Notes: a model not told the origin generated them from the sequence alone. DNA of 64,000 bases from Lachnospiraceae bacterium (GCA_017427685.1 JAFRSH010000011.1:1-64000); one strand, 5' to 3'; shown: positions 33,485 through 43,197, counted from the first letter of the stretch. Made by a program: numbers and translations.

Positions 33485-34480
33485 ATGAGCTTTATAGATG
33501 AGATCAAGGCACGTGCCAGAAAAAACATTAAGACTATCGTCCTTCCCGAGGGAGAGGATCGCAGAGTGCTCGAAGCAGCAGCTACTACCATTAAAGAAGG
33601 AAATGCCAAGGTCGTTATCCTCGGCAAAGAAGCTGACATTAAGGAACTCGGAAAGGATCTCGATCTTTCCGCAGCAACCATCATCGATCCTGCGGGGTCT
33701 GATAAGCTTAACGCTTATATCGACAAGCTTGTAGAGCTTCGTCAGAAGAAGGGTATGACACCCGAGCTTGCACGCGAAGCACTCACCACAGACAACACAA
33801 CATTTGCAGTTATGATGGTTAAGATGGGCGACGCTGACGGCGTTGTTTCGGGTGCTTGCCACTCCACAGCCAACACACTTCGTCCCTGCCTTCAGATCCT
33901 TAAGACCGCACCCGGCGTGAAGTCCGCTTCGGCATTCTTCCTTATGATCGTTCCGGACTGCGCTTACGGTGACGACGGTGTCTTCGTTTTCGCTGACTGC
34001 GGACTCAACCAGAACCCCGATCCCGAGCAGCTTGCAGAGATCGCAGGTCTTTCGGCAAAGAGCTTTACAATGCTCACCGGCAAGGAAGCACGCGTTGCAA
34101 TGCTTTCACACTCCTCGAAGGGTTCGGCTAAGCATGACGACGTTACAAAGGTTACTGACGCTACAGCACTTGCAAAGGAAGCATATCCCGACATCCTTAT
34201 CGACGGCGAGCTCCAGCTTGACGCTGCGATCGTTCCCGAGGTTGGAGCTTCCAAGGCTAAGGGTTCACCCGTTGCCGGCAAAGCGAACGTACTCGTATTC
34301 CCCGACCTTGACGCAGGAAACATCGGCTACAAGCTTGTTCAGCGTCTTGCTAAGGCAGAAGCTTACGGCCCCGTTATGCAGGGTATCGCTGCTCCCGTAA
34401 ACGATCTGTCGAGAGGCTGCTTCGCAGAGGATATCGTCGGTGTTGTTGCGATCACCGCGGTACAGTGTGCGAACACCTGA
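33485..34480 (+). CDS. pta: Phosphate acetyltransferase
   Basis: A 331-residue enzyme that converts acetyl-CoA and phosphate to acetyl phosphate, which feeds acetate kinase encoded just upstream. Family segments include KTIVLPEGEDRRVLEAA, DGVVSGACHSTANTLRP, LNQNPDPEQLAEIA, VAMLSHSSKGSAKHDDV, DGELQLDAAIVPEVGASKA and VFPDLDAGNIGYKLVQRLAKAEAYGP. It is the short single-domain form typical of clostridia. The ribosome site is AAAGGAG. A hairpin after the stop codon ends the operon. Confidence 0.97.
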   Translation: MSFIDEIKARARKNIKTIVLPEGEDRRVLEAAATTIKEGNAKVVILGKEADIKELGKDLDLSAATIIDPAGSDKLNAYIDKLVELRQKKGMTPELAREALTTDNTTFAVMMVKMGDADGVVSGACHSTANTLRPCLQILKTAPGVKSASAFFLMIVPDCAYGDDGVFVFADCGLNQNPDPEQLAEIAGLSAKSFTMLTGKEARVAMLSHSSKGSAKHDDVTKVTDATALAKEAYPDILIDGELQLDAAIVPEVGASKAKGSPVAGKANVLVFPDLDAGNIGYKLVQRLAKAEAYGPVMQGIAAPVNDLSRGCFAEDIVGVVAITAVQCANT

Positions 34481-34524
34481 GGGTGAAGATGGTGTTTCAC
34501 ACTTCAACAGAATAAGCATTAAAT

Positions 34525-34556
34525 GGGAGGGTGGCCCGTTTACCCTCCCCTATTTT
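34525..34556 (+). terminator. Terminator of ackA-pta
   Basis: GGGAGGGT (34525-34532) pairs with ACCCTCCC (34542-34549), followed by CTATTTT. Confidence 0.75.
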
Positions 34557-34575
34557 GCGTAATAAAGGATAATTG

Positions 34576-35652
34576 ATGATCATGAAACAAACGACACTTA
34601 AAAGACTGGCGTGCTTCGCTGCCCTCGCTGTTATGACGGGCGGTCTGGCGGGCTGCTCTCAGGCGGAAGAGCTGAAGCTCAGTATCTCTTCGGAGGATGT
34701 CTCCGAGGATTACAGCATGGTCGAGGCAGACTATGGCGATGTTGTGCTTGAAGAGAGCATCAGCTGTCTTTACTCACAGATCAACGAGGAAAGCCTTGCT
34801 TTCAACATCGAAAAGAGAGAACTTACCCACATCTATGTGGCGGACGGTGATACGGTCAAGGCCGGCCAGCTTGTTGCAAAGCTCAATGTCGACGATCTTG
34901 AGAAGAAGCTCCGTGACAACGATGACCTTATCGCTCAGGACGAGCTTTTGATCGAGGAAACGAACAAGCTTATCGATTACTACGAGGGACTCCTCAAGGG
35001 GTCGCTCGGTCTGAAACGTCGCGAAGAGATCGAGTTCAAGGTTTCCGATGCCCGTCAGCAGCTTGATGTCTACGAGAACGAAAAGCACGACTGCGAGCGT
35101 GAGAACAGGGAATTTGCGGATATCATCGAGAAATCCAAGCTTTACGCAGGGATAGACGGAACGGTGAGCAACATTAACAAATCGCTTATCGGTACAAAGC
35201 CTTCCAAAGGTTCCACCGTTATGAGGATCATAAACACGGACCATTGCTCCTTTGTTTCGAGGGACAAGGAAGCGTTCGTGTACCTCAAGGTCGGAGATTC
35301 CGTCAGAATCGACATCTCCGAGGAGAAGTACTATAACGCTACCGTTATCGAAGTCGATACGGTCGGAGAGCGTGTCATCATGGATCTTGACGAACCCGAC
35401 TACAGCCTCAAGATGAGTACGCGCGGAAACATCAATATCGAACTCGAGAGAGCGGATAATGTTTTGACACTTCCGAGAGAGGCCGTACACACGACTGAAG
35501 ACATGACCTACGTATACATCCTCACCGACAGCGGTGTCAGAGAACTCAAACAGATTGAGACGGGTCTTATGGGCACGAAGCTTGTGGAGATCAAGAGCGG
35601 ACTGCTTCCCTACGAACAGGTTATCTTGAGAAAGACCGGGAGGTACACATGA
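34576..35652 (+). CDS. Lipoprotein membrane-fusion adaptor 1 of an ABC exporter
   Basis: About 358 residues with a lipoprotein signal (ALAVMTGGLAGC, lipobox LAGC). Features of HlyD/MacA-type adaptors: a lipoyl-like half (THIYVADGDTVKAGQLVAKL), a coiled coil at about 100-190, the second half IDGTVSNINK, then barrel strands (VYLKVGDSVRID) and the C-terminal module DSGVRELKQIETGLMGTKLVEIKSGLLPYEQVIL. It sits outside the membrane and links the permease to its function. It is the first of three consecutive adaptor genes; the stop codon overlaps the next start (ATGA). Confidence 0.85.
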   Translation: MIMKQTTLKRLACFAALAVMTGGLAGCSQAEELKLSISSEDVSEDYSMVEADYGDVVLEESISCLYSQINEESLAFNIEKRELTHIYVADGDTVKAGQLVAKLNVDDLEKKLRDNDDLIAQDELLIEETNKLIDYYEGLLKGSLGLKRREEIEFKVSDARQQLDVYENEKHDCERENREFADIIEKSKLYAGIDGTVSNINKSLIGTKPSKGSTVMRIINTDHCSFVSRDKEAFVYLKVGDSVRIDISEEKYYNATVIEVDTVGERVIMDLDEPDYSLKMSTRGNINIELERADNVLTLPREAVHTTEDMTYVYILTDSGVRELKQIETGLMGTKLVEIKSGLLPYEQVILRKTGRYT

Positions 35653-36734
35653 GACAAAAAGGTTATTTTGGGGTAAGGTACATGTTCGTAAGACGTGCCG
35701 TAACAGCCATGCTCATCTGTGCTGCGATGATGACGCTTCTTACTTCCTGTTCCGAACCCGTAGAGAAGAAGGAACTGCTCGCACCTGTCGTATCTGTGGG
35801 AGAGATCGGTGTCTGCGAGCGTGGGGATATCGCCAAGCTTATGGTCAAAGACGCGCACGTTGAGGGTGATTTCGAAGTACTTTCGTTCGACGCGGACGGC
35901 TATATATTTGAGATCTTTTCAAATGTTGGTGACGAGGTAGGAAAGGGAGATGCCATCGCCGCACTTACCAGTGCCGATTTTGAAGAGATCATGACACTCG
36001 AGCAAGAGATCGAGGAGATCAAGAAGGAAAACGAGAAACGCCGCAAATACCTTGAAGCCCAGGTTAAGCTCAAGGAGAAGAACGGCGAAGATGCCGAAGA
36101 GGAGCGCCTGACCTGTGAGAAGGAAGAGGCTCTTATGGATCTCAAGTTGTCCCAGAAGGAAGCACGTTACAAGAAGCTCAAGGAAGAAGATATCGGTTAC
36201 AACTACATCACAGCACCCGGGGACGGACATGTCGTGGCGGTAAGCTCTTCGGATCAAGGCGCTTATATCACCGCCGGTACTCCCGTTGCGGCTGTGGCTA
36301 CCGACGAAACCGGGATGTTTATTTCGGGAGCGTACATCCCCGAGAAGGAGGCTGTCGGATACGACTCTTTCTACGCCATCATCAACGGCAAAGAGTATCC
36401 GCTGACTTACGTACCCGTTGCCAAAGATGTTCTTGCTTCTCTTTCGGCTGCATCGCTCAGCCCGAAGAGCCGTTTCACTTTTGTGACCCCGCCCGGCGAC
36501 GAGGTTTCAATCGGCGATTATGCCGCACTTATCGTGGTTGCGGCCAAGAAGGAGAACGTTTTGACGGTTCCCGTCAATTCGGTATATACAGACAAAGACG
36601 GTCGTTTCGTTTATGTCATTTTGGAAGGTGACAAAAAAGAAAGACGAGAGGTAGTGACAGGGCTCTCGGACGGAGCCAGGATCGAAGTGATCGAAGGTGT
36701 CAGGGAAGGAGAGAGTGTCTATGTTGAAAACTAA
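35649..36734 (+). CDS. Lipoprotein membrane-fusion adaptor 2
   Basis: A 361-residue adaptor with lipoprotein signal (ICAAMMTLLTSC). A lipoyl-like motif FEIFSNVGDEVGKGDAIAAL precedes a long Glu/Lys-rich coiled coil (about 115-180: TLEQEIEEIKKENEKRRKYL), then ITAPGDGHVVAVSSSDQGAYI and barrel strands, ending with GLSDGARIEVIEGVREGESVYVEN. It differs clearly from adaptor 1, so these are paralogues rather than a repeat. Translationally coupled on both sides: ATGA with adaptor 1, and a 14-nt overlap with adaptor 3. Confidence 0.83.
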   Translation: MRQKGYFGVRYMFVRRAVTAMLICAAMMTLLTSCSEPVEKKELLAPVVSVGEIGVCERGDIAKLMVKDAHVEGDFEVLSFDADGYIFEIFSNVGDEVGKGDAIAALTSADFEEIMTLEQEIEEIKKENEKRRKYLEAQVKLKEKNGEDAEEERLTCEKEEALMDLKLSQKEARYKKLKEEDIGYNYITAPGDGHVVAVSSSDQGAYITAGTPVAAVATDETGMFISGAYIPEKEAVGYDSFYAIINGKEYPLTYVPVAKDVLASLSAASLSPKSRFTFVTPPGDEVSIGDYAALIVVAAKKENVLTVPVNSVYTDKDGRFVYVILEGDKKERREVVTGLSDGARIEVIEGVREGESVYVEN

Positions 36735-37851
36735 AAAACGACTCACGGCGCTGCTCCTTGCTGTGGTTCTTGTTCTGGCAGCGGTGGTGCCGTCATCGGA
36801 GAGTGCGGTTTACGCCGAAGAAAGCGGCTCGTACGATGACCTCTATATCGAGGCACTCACGAACCCTGCGGAAAAGTCTCTGTACAAGACCGAGACGGTC
36901 AGGAAGGGAACATTCAGTATCTATTACACAACGATGCCGCGTGTCGATTACGATGATTACTTATACCTTTATAACACGATCCCGGTCGGGGACGTTCAGT
37001 TCGTCAGGTATATGACCATGAGGGGGGCCTGGCTTGAAGTCGGGGATCCCGTATGTGAGATAGATGTCAAGGTCGATGAGGCAAGGATAGCCGAACTCGA
37101 AGGCGATATCCAAAAAGAAGAGGACATGCTCAGTACTTACGCATATACGTGTGAGGAGCTCCTCGACAAATACGACAGACTTTACCAAAAGGGAGGCTCC
37201 GAAGGCGAGCTTGCCAAGCTCCTGTATGACAGACTCAAGCTTGAATACGATCAGGAGGTCAAGGATCGCAGGGAGCTGATAGACGGGCTCCAGAGCGAGT
37301 ACGACGGCCTCAGGATGGCACAGGTCCAGACTCAGATCACTGCCACGGCGTCCGGTTATGTTTCTTACCTTGATTCGTTCATGAAAGGCATGACGATCGA
37401 GCCTTACAGGTTTATCGGTGTGATGTTCAGACCGGATGCAGCGAAGATCAAGATCGAGGGCGGAAGCGATTACCTTCGCTTCGGACTCAGTGCCAAGCTT
37501 GTCCAAAACGACGGCAAGGTAACGCGTGAGGCAGACGGAATGGTCGTTTCGAGTCTCGATACGTCACTTCCTCCTTCGCTTATCGGCAAAGCATCGATCT
37601 TCAGCTTCGGGAACAAACTGAATGAATTCAATCCTCAGAAGGATGTGGTTCTCAAGGTCGAGAGAGTGCACATGGAAAACGCTCTTATGGTTCCGAACAA
37701 AGCGGTTTACAACGATTCTCACGGCGATTACGTGCTTGTCAATGTGAATGGCCAAAAGACAAGAAAGTATGTTGTTGTCGGCGGAAGCAACAATGACGAC
37801 ACATGGATCATCTACGGTATCGAAGAAGGAGATTCCGTGATTATTAAATAA
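36721..37851 (+). CDS. Membrane-fusion adaptor 3
   Basis: A 376-residue protein with a normal signal peptide (LTALLLAVVLVLAAVVPSSES) and no lipobox. It keeps the adaptor plan: a lipoyl-like WLEVGDPVCEIDVKVDEARIAELEG, a coiled coil (about 130-200), TATASGYVSYLDSFMKGMTI, and the C-terminal strands VPNKAVYNDSHGDYVLVNVNGQKTRKY with GIEEGDSVIIK. The ATG follows AAGGAGAG and lies inside the 3' end of adaptor 2. It is followed by the permease gene. Confidence 0.8.
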   Translation: MLKTKKRLTALLLAVVLVLAAVVPSSESAVYAEESGSYDDLYIEALTNPAEKSLYKTETVRKGTFSIYYTTMPRVDYDDYLYLYNTIPVGDVQFVRYMTMRGAWLEVGDPVCEIDVKVDEARIAELEGDIQKEEDMLSTYAYTCEELLDKYDRLYQKGGSEGELAKLLYDRLKLEYDQEVKDRRELIDGLQSEYDGLRMAQVQTQITATASGYVSYLDSFMKGMTIEPYRFIGVMFRPDAAKIKIEGGSDYLRFGLSAKLVQNDGKVTREADGMVVSSLDTSLPPSLIGKASIFSFGNKLNEFNPQKDVVLKVERVHMENALMVPNKAVYNDSHGDYVLVNVNGQKTRKYVVVGGSNNDDTWIIYGIEEGDSVIIK

Positions 37852-37866
37852 AGGCAGGTCACAAAG

Positions 37867-40665
37867 ATGCTTCACCTTGTAATTCAAAGGATATTACATA
37901 AAAAATGGATGATAGCGTGCCTTATCATAGGCAATATCCTTCTGACGGCGATCGTAGCGGCGCACCCGCTCAACAGCGCTTCCTCGTCGCAGAGCATGCT
38001 CACCGAGGAATTCGAGTCCGCCATGCGTGAGGGTAACGTCTATCCCATGATGATACACACGATCGGCAGGATCCGTAAGGATACCGGCAAGAAGGCTGCC
38101 ACTGAGATGCGCAAGCTTGCGAAGAACATGGAAGAGACGATCGGGCTTCCCATCGCCGAGCAGATCTGCTTCCGCAACATGATCGTCACCACGACCAAGT
38201 CTCTTGTAGCACACGACGGTCTCTATGCGGAAAACAAGCTCGCTCTTTCATCTCTTTCCGATCTGAAGGATCATGTCAAGATCCTTTCGGGAAGGATGTA
38301 TTCGGAGAAGCCGGCCGATGACGGATTTGTCGAGGTTATCATCAACCAGTCGGTAATGGTTGAATTTGACCTTGTTGTCGGCGAAGAGATCGTCTTCGAA
38401 GCGCTGAAGAATACCGACGGCAAGCCTGTTAAAGCCAGGGTTGTCGGAGTCTTCACCAACCTGCTCGACGAAGATGCTTACTGGTACCATCCTCCGACAT
38501 TCTACTCGAAGGACCTGCTCATGGATGACGCTCTTTTTGAAGAGATGTTCCTGGGCGAGGGAGCCAAGAAGAACCAGTTCGACGAGGAATTCATCATTCT
38601 CCCGGACTACAAAGCGGTTACTCCCGAGAAGGTCGATTCCATCATCTCGACGACTCAGTATCTCATGAGAGAGTACGACGACGTCTACCGTAAGGTTGAG
38701 ACATCGAATTACGTCTCTCTCCTTGAAGATTTCAAGACCAAGAAGAAGCAGATCGACGTGATGCTCACTATCCTCGAAGTACCCGTGATCCTGATGCTCC
38801 TTGCTTTCATCTTTATGATATCAAGGCAGATGCTCTCCCTCGAAGAAGGAGAGGTTGCGATGCTCAAGAGCCGTGGCGCGAGCGGATTTCAGATCTTCAG
38901 ACTGTATCTGGTGCAGTCGGTGATCGTATCCGGCGTGGGCATGGTATTCGGACTACCGCTCGGAGCACTGATAACCATAATGCTCGGACGGGCGGATGCA
39001 TTCCTGTCGTTCTCGGGCGGAAGGAACGTAGAGCTTATCTTTACGTGGGATGCCGTCCTCTACGCGGTTGTAGCGGCGATCATGTCGCTTCTCATGACAC
39101 TGCTCCCCGTCCTTAAAAAGGACAAGACGAGTATCGTGGCCGTTAAGAGGCGCAGAAGCCGCCAGAACAAGCCGATATGGATGAAATTATATCTTGATAT
39201 AATTATTACCGGTATCTCGTTGTACGGTTGTTATACATTCCTTAACGGACAGGACGAGCTTCTTGTCAGAGTGCTTTCGGGCAAAGCCCCCGATCCGCTG
39301 CTGTTCCTGAGCGCGGCACTCTTTATCCTCGGAACCGCCCTGATCTGTATCAGGATCCACAGACTGCTCCTGAAGGTGATCTACAGGACGGGCAGGCAGA
39401 AGTGGAAGCCTGCGGCATATACGTCGCTGCTGCAGCTCATCAGATCGGGAAACAAGCAGGTCTTTGTAATGGTATTCCTGATACTCACAGTTTCCTTCGG
39501 TCTCTTCTATACTACGATCGCAAGGACGATAGTTGCCAATTCGGAACGTAACGTCAGCTACATCGAAGGTGCCGACATCAAGCTCAAAGAGTACTGGATG
39601 AACAACACCCGTCTCGGAGCCGGCCATTACTACGAGCCCGAATTCGCCAAGTACGGATCCCTCGACTGCGAAGGAGCGGCTAAGGTTTACCTGAACAACA
39701 AGTCGGTCTTCCTCATCGACAGCAGAAGATTCGACACATCGTTAATGGCAATCAACACGCAGGATTTCGGCAAGGCCGCACCTCTCGAGGACGGACTGCT
39801 GCCTCATGACTACTACGATTACCTGAACGTGTTGAGCCGCAATCCGGATGCGGTGCTCCTTTCCTCGAACTTTAAGTCGAGGTACAACCTCAAGATCGGG
39901 GACACGCTCACGGTTACGATCAATACCGGAATAACGAACGGAACTTATACGTCCAACTTTACGATATACGGCTTCTTCGACAAGTGGCCTTCGTACAGAC
40001 CGACCAAGATCGTTGTCGGAACCGATGATTCGACATCCGTTACGGACAACTTCATGATAGTGGCCAACCTTTCGGAGATCCAGAGTCTCACCGGAGTCAT
40101 CCCTTATGAAGTCTGGATCAACATGGACGGCAACACAGAAGGCTTCTACGAGTTTGCGGACCAACTCGGCTTCAAGATCACGATGCTCGAGGACAGAGTA
40201 CAGAAGATCGACAAGCTTCATGACGACCCGTTGTTCGCAGGCACGAGCGGAATCCTTACGATGAGCTTCATCACGATCCTCGTCATCTGCTCGATCGGAT
40301 ACCTCATGTACTGGAGTCTCTCGATCAGAGCGAGACAGCTGCAGTTCGGTATCTTCAGAGCGATGGGTGTGACCTTCAGACAGATCACCGGAATGCTCGT
40401 GATCGAGCAGGCGCTCACGGGACTCTACTGCATCGTAGCCGGACTTGTGAGCGGATACATCGCATCGAAACTCTTCGTACCGATGATCCAGATCGCATAC
40501 CAGGGCGCCGACAGCGTACTCGACATGCAGCTCATCACTCAGCCCTCTGACGTGGTCGAACTTGTAGCGGTGATCTTCGCGGTCTTCCTGATCTGCATGG
40601 GCGTACTCATGCGCCAGATCTCGAGCATGAAGATCTCGCAGGCGCTTAAACTCGGAGAGGATTAA
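37867..40665 (+). CDS. FtsX/MacB-type ABC transporter permease
   Basis: A 932-residue membrane protein. One helix lies near the N terminus (residues 14-34), then a large extracellular domain (35-295). A helix bundle follows (about 300-410, with GEVAMLKSRGASGFQIFRLYL, the FtsX signature), a pair of helices near 440-500, one near 525-545, a second extracellular domain (550-790) and three final helices (797-920, with RARQLQFGIFRAMGVTFRQI). It is thus a fused tandem of two FtsX domains. Such permeases work mechanically on extracytoplasmic substrates or export peptides, lipids and drugs. It is followed 3 nt later by its ATPase. Confidence 0.87.
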   Translation: MLHLVIQRILHKKWMIACLIIGNILLTAIVAAHPLNSASSSQSMLTEEFESAMREGNVYPMMIHTIGRIRKDTGKKAATEMRKLAKNMEETIGLPIAEQICFRNMIVTTTKSLVAHDGLYAENKLALSSLSDLKDHVKILSGRMYSEKPADDGFVEVIINQSVMVEFDLVVGEEIVFEALKNTDGKPVKARVVGVFTNLLDEDAYWYHPPTFYSKDLLMDDALFEEMFLGEGAKKNQFDEEFIILPDYKAVTPEKVDSIISTTQYLMREYDDVYRKVETSNYVSLLEDFKTKKKQIDVMLTILEVPVILMLLAFIFMISRQMLSLEEGEVAMLKSRGASGFQIFRLYLVQSVIVSGVGMVFGLPLGALITIMLGRADAFLSFSGGRNVELIFTWDAVLYAVVAAIMSLLMTLLPVLKKDKTSIVAVKRRRSRQNKPIWMKLYLDIIITGISLYGCYTFLNGQDELLVRVLSGKAPDPLLFLSAALFILGTALICIRIHRLLLKVIYRTGRQKWKPAAYTSLLQLIRSGNKQVFVMVFLILTVSFGLFYTTIARTIVANSERNVSYIEGADIKLKEYWMNNTRLGAGHYYEPEFAKYGSLDCEGAAKVYLNNKSVFLIDSRRFDTSLMAINTQDFGKAAPLEDGLLPHDYYDYLNVLSRNPDAVLLSSNFKSRYNLKIGDTLTVTINTGITNGTYTSNFTIYGFFDKWPSYRPTKIVVGTDDSTSVTDNFMIVANLSEIQSLTGVIPYEVWINMDGNTEGFYEFADQLGFKITMLEDRVQKIDKLHDDPLFAGTSGILTMSFITILVICSIGYLMYWSLSIRARQLQFGIFRAMGVTFRQITGMLVIEQALTGLYCIVAGLVSGYIASKLFVPMIQIAYQGADSVLDMQLITQPSDVVELVAVIFAVFLICMGVLMRQISSMKISQALKLGED

Positions 40666-40668
40666 TAT

Positions 40669-41349
40669 ATGGAAATAATAAAAGCTCAAAACATAGTGCG
40701 CAGTTTCAAGCTCGGATCCGGCGAGAAGCTCGACGTACTCAAAGACATTTCGGTCAGCGTACCGAAGAACACCCTCGCTATCCTGAAAGGACCTTCGGGA
40801 TCGGGCAAGACAACGCTTATGAACATCATGGGCGGACTAGACGCCCCTAACGGCGGTACGATGTTCTTCGACGGCAAAGACATCTACTCCCGCAGTGCGA
40901 CGGATATAGACGAGCTGCGTCGTAAGGACTTCGGATTCGTATTCCAATCCGTCTCGCTCATCCCGATCATGACGGTTTACGAGAACGTTGAGTTCTCGCT
41001 GAGGCTTTCGGGATTCAAGGGAGACCGCGAGGAGAGAGTCATGAGGTGTCTCTCACTTGTCGGACTTGACGCGAGAAGCGATCACATGCCCCAGGAACTT
41101 TCGGGAGGTGAGCAGCAGCGTGTTGCGATAGCGAGAGCGATCGCTCATTCGCCGCGTGTCATCTTTGCCGACGAGCCCACCGCGGAGCTCGACAGCCAGA
41201 CCGCGATCCATGTTGTGAGTCTCTTTAAGGAGCTGGTGGAGAGAGAGCACGTTACGATCGTTATGACCACTCATGATGTGAGTCTCATGTCGGCGGGTGA
41301 CGTAGTTTACTCGATCGAAAACGGAGTGATCATCGAAAGCGAAGCATAA
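40669..41349 (+). CDS. ABC transporter ATPase (MacB/LolD type) 1
   Basis: A 226-residue ATPase with Walker A LKGPSGSGKTT, Q-loop FGFVFQSVSL, signature ELSGGEQQRVAIARAI, Walker B RVIFADEPTAELD and H-loop TTHDVS. It is of the size and sequence type that pairs with FtsX/MacB permeases. The start lies 3 nt after the permease stop codon. Together with the second ATPase it may form a heterodimeric motor. Confidence 0.92.
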   Translation: MEIIKAQNIVRSFKLGSGEKLDVLKDISVSVPKNTLAILKGPSGSGKTTLMNIMGGLDAPNGGTMFFDGKDIYSRSATDIDELRRKDFGFVFQSVSLIPIMTVYENVEFSLRLSGFKGDREERVMRCLSLVGLDARSDHMPQELSGGEQQRVAIARAIAHSPRVIFADEPTAELDSQTAIHVVSLFKELVEREHVTIVMTTHDVSLMSAGDVVYSIENGVIIESEA

Positions 41350-41366
41350 TAAAGGAGTTTCTATCG

Positions 41367-42326
41367 ATGCAGGATACAGAGATCAATGTTAGTGAAGAAA
41401 ACAGTGGTTCGGAGCCCATGATCATCGCTCAGAACCTTGTGAAGATCTACAAGACGCGTGATATCGAGGTGCTTGCCCTTCAGGGTCTCGACCTTACGGT
41501 TGAACGCGGAGAGCTGATGGCTGTCATCGGAAACAGCGGATCGGGTAAGTCGACATTTCTTAACATGCTCGGCGGACTCGATATTCCGAGTGCGGGCAAG
41601 CTTTTTGTCGACGGTCGCAATCTTTTCGAGATGACCGCACGCCAGAAGGAGATCTACAAGAGACAGACTGTAGGCTTCGTATGGCAGAACAACGCGCGTA
41701 ACCTTTTCCCTTACCTGAGTGCGATCGAGAATGTCATGACCCCCATGCTCTTAACAAAGGAAAAGAAGAGACGCGAGCGTGCCGAAGAGCTTCTTGATAT
41801 TGTCGGGATGAGTCACAGAAAGAACAGCCGCCTCGGTGAGCTTTCGGGTGGCGAGCAGCAGAGAGTGGCCATAGCCATTGCGCTCGCAAACAATCCCAAG
41901 CTTCTCCTTGCGGACGAGCCTACGGGTTCGGTCGACAAGGACACCGCAGACAGGATCTTCGATATTTTCCGAAGACTCAGCAACGAGATGGGAGTGACGG
42001 TCGTGATCGTTACACATGACGTCAGACTTTCCAAGAAGGTTAACAGAGTCGTTGCGATCCGCGACGGCAGGATCAGCAGCGAGAGGATCCTCAGAGAGCA
42101 GTACAAGGATGTCTTCAGCGCGGACAACATCTCATGGGGTAACGAGGAAACGCAGGATGAATACGTGATCCTTGACAGAGCCGGACGACTCCAGATTCCC
42201 GAGAAGCTTCTCAAAAAGCTCGAACTCAAGGACAACAAGGTTACGGTCGGTTTTGAGGAAGGAGTCCTCACGATCAGGAATCCGAAGTCCGCGGAAGAAG
42301 AAAAAGAGCAGGATATTGCTGAGTAA
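41367..42326 (+). CDS. ABC transporter ATPase 2 with C-terminal AbrB-like domain
   Basis: A 319-residue protein. Residues 15-240 form a complete MacB-type ATPase: Walker A VIGNSGSGKST, signature ELSGGEQQRVAIAIAL, Walker B LLLADEPTGSVDKD, and THDVRLSKKV. The extra C-terminal segment (about 263-305) reads EYVILDRAGRLQIPEKLLKK and continues LELKDNKVTVGFEEGVLTIRN, which matches the swapped-hairpin AbrB/SpoVT fold that dimerises and binds DNA or protein. The tail ends with an acidic EEEKEQDIAE. The role of the tail is not known. It is the last gene of the exporter cluster. Confidence 0.88.
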   Translation: MQDTEINVSEENSGSEPMIIAQNLVKIYKTRDIEVLALQGLDLTVERGELMAVIGNSGSGKSTFLNMLGGLDIPSAGKLFVDGRNLFEMTARQKEIYKRQTVGFVWQNNARNLFPYLSAIENVMTPMLLTKEKKRRERAEELLDIVGMSHRKNSRLGELSGGEQQRVAIAIALANNPKLLLADEPTGSVDKDTADRIFDIFRRLSNEMGVTVVIVTHDVRLSKKVNRVVAIRDGRISSERILREQYKDVFSADNISWGNEETQDEYVILDRAGRLQIPEKLLKKLELKDNKVTVGFEEGVLTIRNPKSAEEEKEQDIAE

Positions 42327-42364
42327 AAAGCGAAATAAAAGGGCAGCGTACCCTTATAAACGAC

Positions 42365-42393
42365 TTGCCTTTTCAGTATGCAATAGGTAAAAT
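42365..42393 (+). promoter_or_regulatory. Promoter of the xpaC-telA-TPM operon
   Basis: TTGCCT (42365-42370), 17-nt spacer, TAAAAT (42388-42393), 76 nt before the start at 42469. Confidence 0.6.
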
Positions 42394-42468
42394 TATTACA
42401 ACTGTTAAACATTTGACCGTTTTTTATCGGATAACAGTCTGTTCATACAGACAGTGACAGAGGAATAT

Positions 42469-43185
42469 ATGGCTAAGAAAGAGAGAAAAAAGAGGGTGCT
42501 TCCCTTGTACCTCACAGCCGCAACATGGCTCACGTGGTCGTTGTTGCTGCCGCTCTATAAGGTGAGCGATTACTTGATACTCTCCGGTATCTCAGCTGTG
42601 ATGCTGTTGCTCGGCTACGCGGGCAAGGGCAAGGAAGAACCGGAGGAGCTTGAAGCACCCAAGGAAGAAACAAACAACACCGAGAAGTCCGCTGAGGACA
42701 AACCGGAAGTTCACAAGAGACCGCGTACCGGTGACAGTGCCATCGACAAGATGCTTGACGACGAAGAGATGGCCATAGCCGAGATGAAGCGCCTCAACGA
42801 TGCGATCCCCGACGAGAAGCTCTCCCGTCAGATCGACCACCTCGAGGACGTTACCTCCAAGATCGTCACGTACGTGGTAGAACATCCCGCCAAGAAGACA
42901 CAGGTCCGCAGGTTCTTTAACTACTACCTGCCCACGACCTTGAAGCTTCTTAATGCGTACGACAGGATGGACGAAGCCGGGATCTCGGGCATTAACATTG
43001 ACGGAACAAAGGGCAAGGTCGAAGCCATGATGGACAAGGCGCTCGAAGCCTTCGACAGACAGCTTGATTCGCTCTACACCGACGAGGCAATGGACATCTC
43101 GTCAGACATAAGCGTTATGGAAAGCCTTCTGGCACAAGAGGGACTCGCCGGAGACGATGATATAATCAAAAATTCAATGATCTAA
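42469..43185 (+). CDS. XpaC-family protein (5-bromo-4-chloroindolyl phosphate hydrolysis family)
   Basis: About 238 residues. Two hydrophobic segments lie near the N terminus (LYLTAATWLTWSLLLPLY, ILSGISAVMLLLGYAG), followed by an acidic linker and a helical domain from residue 85 (SAIDKMLDDEEMAIAEMKRL ... VEHPAKKTQVRRFFNYYLPTTLKLLNAYDRM), which is the XpaC pattern. The named phosphatase activity of the family is not well established. It almost always lies next to telA, as here. ATG follows AGAGGA; an earlier GTG adds five residues. Confidence 0.82.
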   Translation: MAKKERKKRVLPLYLTAATWLTWSLLLPLYKVSDYLILSGISAVMLLLGYAGKGKEEPEELEAPKEETNNTEKSAEDKPEVHKRPRTGDSAIDKMLDDEEMAIAEMKRLNDAIPDEKLSRQIDHLEDVTSKIVTYVVEHPAKKTQVRRFFNYYLPTTLKLLNAYDRMDEAGISGINIDGTKGKVEAMMDKALEAFDRQLDSLYTDEAMDISSDISVMESLLAQEGLAGDDDIIKNSMI

Positions 43186-43197
43186 GGAGAAGAGAAG

